Positions 59,787-64,000 of a DNA stretch of 64,000 bases are shown piece by piece. The notes under the pieces are model-generated. The model was not told the DNA's origin. It made no database searches and saw only the letters and a program-made list of their open reading frames with translations. Numbering within the stretch: the stretch's first letter is position 1; each line of letters opens with the position of its first letter. The position numbers and the translations under genes are program-made. Where the stretch lies: positions 1 through 64,000 of the forward strand of contig NZ_JAKSXN010000011.1 of assembly GCF_022427145.1 (NCBI RefSeq), written 5' to 3'. Source of the DNA: Paenibacillus timonensis (GTDB lineage: Bacteria > Bacillota > Bacilli > Paenibacillales > Paenibacillaceae).

Positions 59787-60947
59787 ATGGAACCATTTTT
59801 GAAAATCGGCATCACCTGTTACCCATCCTTGGGCGGTTCGGGGGTTGTGGCCACCGAGCTGGGAAAATTGCTGGCGGAAAAGGGCCACGAAGTCCATTTT
59901 ATCTCGCATAGCGTTCCTTTTCGCTTAGGGAGTTACCATAAGAATATTTTTTATCATGAGGTTGAGGTCAGCGATTATTACGTCTTCCGTTATCCTCCCT
60001 ACGATTTATCACTGGCGACCAAAATGGCTACGGTTGCCAAAACGCAAGGCCTGGATATTCTCCACGTCCATTATGCGGTGCCGCACGCCGTTTGCGCGTT
60101 CCTCGCCAAACAGATGGTCGGCGATTCGTTAAAGGTCGTGACGACGCTGCATGGAACGGACATTACGGTATTGGCGCAGGACGAATCGCTGAAGGATTTG
60201 ATCCGGCTAGCCATCAACGAAAGCGATGCGGTGACCTCCGTCTCGCGCGATTTGATGCGGGAAACCCGGGAAGTGCTGGACATCACCCGGGATATCGACT
60301 TGACGTATAATTTCGTCGACGAGCGGGTGTATTATCCGCGGGACGCGAAGAGCTGCCGAATGGATTTTGCCGCGCCGGGAGAGAAAGTGCTGATGCACGT
60401 CTCCAATTTCCGGCCGGTGAAACGGGTCAGCGATGTCGTCGACATTTTTCATCAAGTGAACGAGCAGGTTCCGTCCCAACTGCTATTTGTGGGTGAAGGA
60501 CCGGAGCTGCCGAAGATCCAATGCAAAATCAAGGACCTGGGCCTAGCCGACCGGGTGCATTTCCTCGGCAAGCAGGATGATATCGCCCATGTCATTTCGA
60601 TGGCTGACGTTTTGCTGCTCCCGTCGGAGAAAGAAAGCTTCGGCCTGGTCGCCCTGGAAGCGATGGCCTGCGGCGTACCGACGGTCGGCTCGATCGCCGG
60701 CGGGATTCCGGAGCTGGTGAAGCACGGGGAGACCGGGTTCTTGGCGCCGATCGGCGATACGAAACAGATGGCGGAGCATTGCATTACGCTGCTGCAGAAC
60801 TCGGAGCTGGCGGAGCGGATGCGCGAAGCTTGCCTGAATCGGGCGAAAACCGAATTCAGCAGCGAGATGACGACGGCGGCTTACGAAGAGATTTATTACC
60901 GCGTGCTGAATCGCCAGCTGCCGACGTTGAATCCGGCTTGCAGCTGA
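59787..60947 (+). CDS. bshA: N-acetyl-alpha-D-glucosaminyl L-malate synthase BshA
   Basis: BshA transfers GlcNAc from UDP-GlcNAc to L-malate, the first step of bacillithiol synthesis. The 386-residue GT-B protein has GGSGVVATELGKLLA near 13-27, TTLHGTDITVL, and the nucleotide-sugar site ESFGLVALEAMACGVPTVG. ATG 59787 follows AAAGGAGG. Order mgsA-bshB1-bshA-cca-birA matches B. subtilis. Confidence 0.95.
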   Translation: MEPFLKIGITCYPSLGGSGVVATELGKLLAEKGHEVHFISHSVPFRLGSYHKNIFYHEVEVSDYYVFRYPPYDLSLATKMATVAKTQGLDILHVHYAVPHAVCAFLAKQMVGDSLKVVTTLHGTDITVLAQDESLKDLIRLAINESDAVTSVSRDLMRETREVLDITRDIDLTYNFVDERVYYPRDAKSCRMDFAAPGEKVLMHVSNFRPVKRVSDVVDIFHQVNEQVPSQLLFVGEGPELPKIQCKIKDLGLADRVHFLGKQDDIAHVISMADVLLLPSEKESFGLVALEAMACGVPTVGSIAGGIPELVKHGETGFLAPIGDTKQMAEHCITLLQNSELAERMREACLNRAKTEFSSEMTTAAYEEIYYRVLNRQLPTLNPACS

Positions 60948-61059
60948 ACTTAGCCGGCAAGCGGGCAAGGGAATCCAAAGGTGGAATCGGCGCAGGGCTG
61001 GGTGCCCTGCGCTTGCTGTGCCATGCCATTTCGATAGGTTTAACATCAATGGAAGGGAG

Positions 61060-62511
61060 GTGTCCGCAATCGAAACGAATCGTTGGAGTCAGGTCGACCC
61101 CCTGATGCTGGTTCAGGGGGAAAACGTGCTGCGCGTATTGCGCGATGGCGGGCACCGGGCATTTTTTGTCGGGGGCTGCGTTCGCGACGAACTGATGGGA
61201 CGCCCGGTCCACGACATGGATATCGCCACCTCGGCCAAACCGGGCGAGGTCGTTCGGCTGTTTGACCGGACGGTACCGACGGGAATTCAACACGGTACGG
61301 TGACGGTGCTGATGGAGGGCCATGCGTTCGAGGTGACGACGTTCCGTAAGGAGTCGGACTATGCGGATCACCGTCGACCGGGTTCGGTGGAGTTCGTGGA
61401 TGCGGTGTCGGAGGATTTGCGGCGACGCGATTTTACGATGAACGCCATCGCTCGGGGGCTAAATGGGGAGCTGATTGACCCGTATGGCGGCCGGATGGAT
61501 ATCGAGCGTGGACTTATCCGCTGCGTTGGCGTCGCCGAAGAACGTTTCGAGGAGGATGCCCTGCGCATGATGCGAGCGGTCCGGTTCGCCTCGACGTTTG
61601 GCTTCCGCCCGGTCAAAAGCTTATGGAAGGCATTGATTGCCGGCAAAGACAAGCTCGGTTATATCGCGACGGAGCGCGTGCGCATGGAGCTGGAGAAGAT
61701 CGTGCTGGGCCCGGACCCGCTCCGCGGGCTGGCCCTGCTGGAGCGCAGCGGGCTGCTGCGGCATGCGAAGGCAGCGCAGGAGTCGGGGGCTGCGGGGGCA
61801 GAGGCAGGCAGGCCAACCGGGGCCGGAGGCGATGCTCCCGGTGAAGGCGGCGCGGCTCCCGCGGCGGGGGCGCCTGGCGCCGAAGCGGCGTTGACGCGGC
61901 GCTTGCTGCACCGCGAGCCGCCGCGCCGCGCGCTGCTTGCCGCGCTGCCGCTGCTGGAGCCGGCGCCGCCGGCGCTGCGCTGGTCGCTGCTGCTGCAAGC
62001 CCTGGGCGCCCCGGGCGAGGCGGCTTCCCCGCTGCTCAAAAGCTGGACGTTCCCGAACCAGACCGCTCAGGAAGCGGCTGGGCTCGTCCGCTTTGACGAA
62101 GCATGGGAAGCCGTCCAAGCCGGGGCGCCGGGCGAGCGTGAGCAGCGGCGCGGCTGGATCGGCCTGCAGGTCGCGTTCGGCCGCGAGACCGCCGGGCTGT
62201 GGCTGCGCCGTCAGCAGGCGGTGCTGCAGGCGACCGGAGGCGACGACGCGGAGCGGCAGGCCGGCCAAGCGATGTTGGCCAACGCGTCCCGTTGGTACCG
62301 CGAGGTGCAAGTACATACGCTGAAGGAGCTGGCCGTCAGCGGCGGCGAAGTGTTGCAAGCGGCCGGCCGCAAAGGCGGCCCCTGGCTTAGCGAGCTGATG
62401 AGGGAGCTGCTGCTTGCGGCAGCCTCGGGCGAGCTGCCGAACGACCGGCGGTCCCTTCTGGAACATGTGGAAACGGTGGTGAAGGAAGATGGAAGCAAAC
62501 CGATTGATTGA
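61060..62511 (+). CDS. cca: CCA-adding tRNA nucleotidyltransferase
   Basis: This enzyme adds or repairs the CCA end of tRNA. The N-terminal head carries FFVGGCVRDELMGRPVHDMDIA, RRDFTMNAIA and DPYGGRMDIERGLIRCVG, typical of class II. A Gly/Ala/Pro-rich insert encoded at about 61780-61900 is unusual. The start is unclear: GGGAGG at 61055-61060 leads, 8 nt later, to ATC at 61069; in-frame alternatives are GTG 61060 (overlaps the ribosome site) and ATG 61018 (no ribosome site). I give GTG 61060 as a compromise. It overlaps birA by 23 nt. Confidence 0.9.
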   Translation: MSAIETNRWSQVDPLMLVQGENVLRVLRDGGHRAFFVGGCVRDELMGRPVHDMDIATSAKPGEVVRLFDRTVPTGIQHGTVTVLMEGHAFEVTTFRKESDYADHRRPGSVEFVDAVSEDLRRRDFTMNAIARGLNGELIDPYGGRMDIERGLIRCVGVAEERFEEDALRMMRAVRFASTFGFRPVKSLWKALIAGKDKLGYIATERVRMELEKIVLGPDPLRGLALLERSGLLRHAKAAQESGAAGAEAGRPTGAGGDAPGEGGAAPAAGAPGAEAALTRRLLHREPPRRALLAALPLLEPAPPALRWSLLLQALGAPGEAASPLLKSWTFPNQTAQEAAGLVRFDEAWEAVQAGAPGEREQRRGWIGLQVAFGRETAGLWLRRQQAVLQATGGDDAERQAGQAMLANASRWYREVQVHTLKELAVSGGEVLQAAGRKGGPWLSELMRELLLAAASGELPNDRRSLLEHVETVVKEDGSKPID

Positions 62512-63469
62512 CATGCTCCTGGAGCATCCGGGGCAATATATATCCGGTGAGGAGCTCAGCCGCCGACTATCGATCAGCCGGACGGCGGTGTGGAAGCAAA
62601 TCGCCAAGCTGCGCGAGGAAGGTTACGAATTCGAATCGGCCCCCCGGCGGGGCTATCGGCTTACTCGTCAGCCGGACAAGCTGAGCCAAACCGGACTGTT
62701 GCATGCGTTGCAAGGGAACCGGGTACTCGGATTAAAACTTAAGTTGCTCGAATCGACTCCCTCCACGCAGGAAGAAGTACGCAAGCTGGCGGAAAAAGGT
62801 GCACCGCACGGCACGTTGGTGCTCGCCGAAGAGCAGACGGCCGGGCGCGGACGACAAGGCCGGCGTTGGTATTCGCCGCCCGGCAAAGGCATCTGGATGA
62901 GTCTTTTGCTGCGGCCGGAACGGCAGCCTTTGTCGATTGCCCCGCAGCTGACGTTGCTTGTTGCGGTTGCGGTGTGCCGCGCCATACGTAAAGTCGCCGG
63001 AGTGAATGCCGGGATCAAGTGGCCTAATGATATCTTGGTTAGCGGGCGGAAGCTCTGCGGAATTCTCGTCGAATCCGTTGCCGAAGACGAATTGATTCGG
63101 TATGCGATTGCCGGGATCGGGATCGACGTGAACTTGGAGGAGCGGGACATCCCACAGGAGCTGAAGCCGGTCGCCACTTCGCTCTCGCTTGCAAGCGGGC
63201 GCCGGATCGACCGGATTGCGCTCATCGGTGCCGTCTTGAACGAGATGGAACAGCTATACGAATTGTACACGCAAGAAGGTTTTGGACCGGTGGGTCACTT
63301 GTGGGAGGCGTTGTCGGTTACGTTGGGCCGAGAAATCGCCGTTCATACACCAAACGGGGTATTAAAAGGGACGGCCACCGGATTGGATTCCAGCGGTGCG
63401 TTATTGCTACTGGATCAGGATGGCAAACATTTCACGATTTTCTCTGGAGAAGTACAACTTGGCGGATGA
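62489..63469 (+). CDS. birA: Bifunctional biotin-protein ligase and biotin operon repressor BirA
   Basis: BirA attaches biotin to carboxylases and represses biotin genes. The 326-residue product has an N-terminal winged helix-turn-helix (SRRLSISRTAVWKQIAKLREEGYEF, about 24-48), the biotin-binding GRGRQGRRWYSPPGKGIW near 112-129, and a C-terminal SH3-like domain. ATG 62489 follows GAAGGAAG and lies inside the end of cca. Confidence 0.95.
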   Translation: MEANRLIDMLLEHPGQYISGEELSRRLSISRTAVWKQIAKLREEGYEFESAPRRGYRLTRQPDKLSQTGLLHALQGNRVLGLKLKLLESTPSTQEEVRKLAEKGAPHGTLVLAEEQTAGRGRQGRRWYSPPGKGIWMSLLLRPERQPLSIAPQLTLLVAVAVCRAIRKVAGVNAGIKWPNDILVSGRKLCGILVESVAEDELIRYAIAGIGIDVNLEERDIPQELKPVATSLSLASGRRIDRIALIGAVLNEMEQLYELYTQEGFGPVGHLWEALSVTLGREIAVHTPNGVLKGTATGLDSSGALLLLDQDGKHFTIFSGEVQLGG

Positions 63470-63485
63470 AAAAGTGAACATAATT

Positions 63486-63494
63486 TGTTATACT
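63486..63494 (+). promoter_or_regulatory. Extended -10 promoter of the panB leader
   Basis: TGTTATACT (TATACT at 63489-63494) just after birA. No good -35 box. It would start a leader of about 270 nt before panB. Confidence 0.5.
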
Positions 63495-63500
63495 GAGCAC

Positions 63501-63769
63501 AGGAGGCGGTATCGGCATCGTTCCGAACGGCACTCCGGGCGCTCGTCGGAGGTAGGAAAGCAAAGTTCGCCAAGTCGGTTGACTTGCTGAACAATCACCA
63601 TCAAGTTGCGTTGGATTCTGCTCTGAGCCGTAAGAAGGACCGAGACAGAAGAACGAGGAATGGACTCTTCTTTGGACTTCGGACCTTTTTAGTGCCAAAC
63701 TAAAAGGTTTTTTTGTTGTGCGCGTTTTTTTAAGGCTCGCGCATCCTTAAACCGAAGGAGATGGAACAA
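63501..63769 (+). promoter_or_regulatory. Structured leader RNA upstream of panB
   Basis: The leader contains a hairpin CTCCG/CGGAG near 63533-63551, a hairpin GTTC-GC-CAAGTC / GACTTG-CT-GAAC (63565-63592) with a 2x2 internal loop, a stem GGACCG (63637-63642) with CGGACC (63680-63685) plus AGAAGA/TCTTCT (63647-63671), and a terminator at 63683-63714 whose left arm shares ACC with that stem. Such overlap suggests attenuation. No T-box sequence (AGGGTGGNACCGCG) is present. The signal is unknown; a pantothenate-linked RNA would fit the gene. Confidence 0.4.
63683..63714 (+). terminator. Terminator in the panB leader
   Basis: ACCTTTTTAGT pairs with ACTAAAAGGT (one bulged T) around GCCAA, followed by seven T. 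Confidence 0.8.
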
Positions 63770-64000
63770 ATGGCAGGTAAACAAGCTCTGAATATCGTAA
63801 AAATGAAAAAAATGAAGCAAGACGGCATCCCGTTGGCCATGATCACCGCATACGACTATCCGTCGGCCCAGTTGGCCGAGGAAGCGGGTGCGGATCTGCT
63901 GCTGGTCGGCGACTCCCTGGGGAACGTGGTCCTTGGGTACGATTCGACGATTCCCGTGACGCTAGACGATATGGTGTATCATTCCCGGTCGGTCGCACGC
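63770..64000 (+). CDS. panB: 3-methyl-2-oxobutanoate hydroxymethyltransferase (partial)
   Basis: PanB makes ketopantoate in pantothenate and coenzyme A synthesis. The 77 residues visible start [19 protein letters not shown] and include [32 protein letters not shown] and [13 protein letters not shown], all conserved in the family. ATG 63770 is 9 nt after GAAGGAG; ATG 63761 abuts that site. The gene continues past the window edge. In B. subtilis panB-panC-panD follow birA. Confidence 0.94.
   Translation, partial: MAGKQALNIVKMKKMKQDGIPLAMITAYDYPSAQLAEEAGADLLLVGDSLGNVVLGYDSTIPVTLDDMVYHSRSVAR

Noticed and set aside
61621..62607. A 328-codon open frame on the minus strand across cca and birA
   Set aside because: Antisense to two conserved genes and follows the extreme G+C of the low-complexity insert.
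63501..63769. T-box riboswitch before panB
   Set aside because: The T-box sequence AGGGTGGNACCGCG is absent, although a long structured leader and a terminator exist.

Overview
The window is a stretch of chromosome from a spore-forming Gram-positive bacterium of the Bacillales, most likely Paenibacillus or a close relative. Three observations support this. Gene order follows the Bacillus subtilis ypeB-ypfA-cmk-der-gpsA-spoIVA-hbs-mtrB-hepS-menG-hepT-ndk-cheR-aroFBH-trpEDCFBA-hisC-tyrA // ypiF-qcrABC-ypjABCD-dapB-mgsA-bshB1-bshA-cca-birA-panB order. Sporulation genes are present (ypeB, spoVIF, spoIVA, ypjB). Coding DNA is fairly G+C-rich, and menaquinone genes of the futalosine type sit where B. 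subtilis has none. The genus assignment is inference. No rRNA, tRNA, prophage, insertion sequence or CRISPR array was recognised.

Layout. 1-9.4 kb: germination protein YpeB, a PilZ protein, cmk, plsC, the S1-domain protein, der, plsY, gpsA, spoVIF. 9.5-14.4 kb: yphE, two genes absent from this place in B. subtilis (nucleotidyltransferase-like protein, 2Fe-2S ferredoxin), yphF, spoIVA, hbs and mtrB (TRAP). 14.5-21.5 kb: isoprenoid quinone block (hepS, menG, mqnP-like, ubiX-like, mqnA, hepT), then ndk and cheR. 21.7-23.6 kb: small genes and a CNNM/CorC membrane protein. 23.8-35.2 kb: aromatic amino acid supraoperon aroC-aroB-aroH, a TRAP-controlled leader, trpEDCFBA, hisC, tyrA. 35.2-36.5 kb: gene-free, repeat-dense DNA with a candidate small RNA, where B. 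subtilis would continue with aroE-ypiA-ypiB. 36.5-50.9 kb: accessory block with an AraC regulator divergent from a GH38 alpha-mannosidase, two small proteins, a TPP riboswitch with tenA-thiM-thiD-thiE, an ECF sigma/anti-sigma pair, a histidine phosphatase, a gamma carbonic anhydrase-like protein, an IDEAL-domain protein and a regulator/MFS pair. 51-64 kb: the conserved order resumes with ypiF, the menaquinol:cytochrome c reductase genes, ypjABCD, a TPR protein, dapB, mgsA, bacillithiol genes, cca, birA and the start of panB.

How it fits together. Isoprenoid tail synthesis (HepS/HepT), ring chemistry (MqnA, prenyltransferase, UbiX-like) and methylation (MenG) supply the menaquinone that QcrABC oxidises. 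MtrB made at 14.1 kb probably controls the trp leader at 26.5 kb, which carries nine (G/T)AG triplets at 2-3 nt spacing and a TTCG-capped terminator.

Most notable for novelty: (1) a hairpin-ended intergenic repeat family at seven places, including a 171-bp near-identical tandem pair; (2) an orphan consensus promoter followed by an about 85-nt transcript with two hairpins and a terminator (candidate small RNA); (3) a 19-bp minisatellite; (4) a structured panB leader; (5) a promoter, 27-codon ORF and terminator cassette before the CNNM gene. Starts were moved to the codon with the best ribosome binding site where the longest frame looked wrong.
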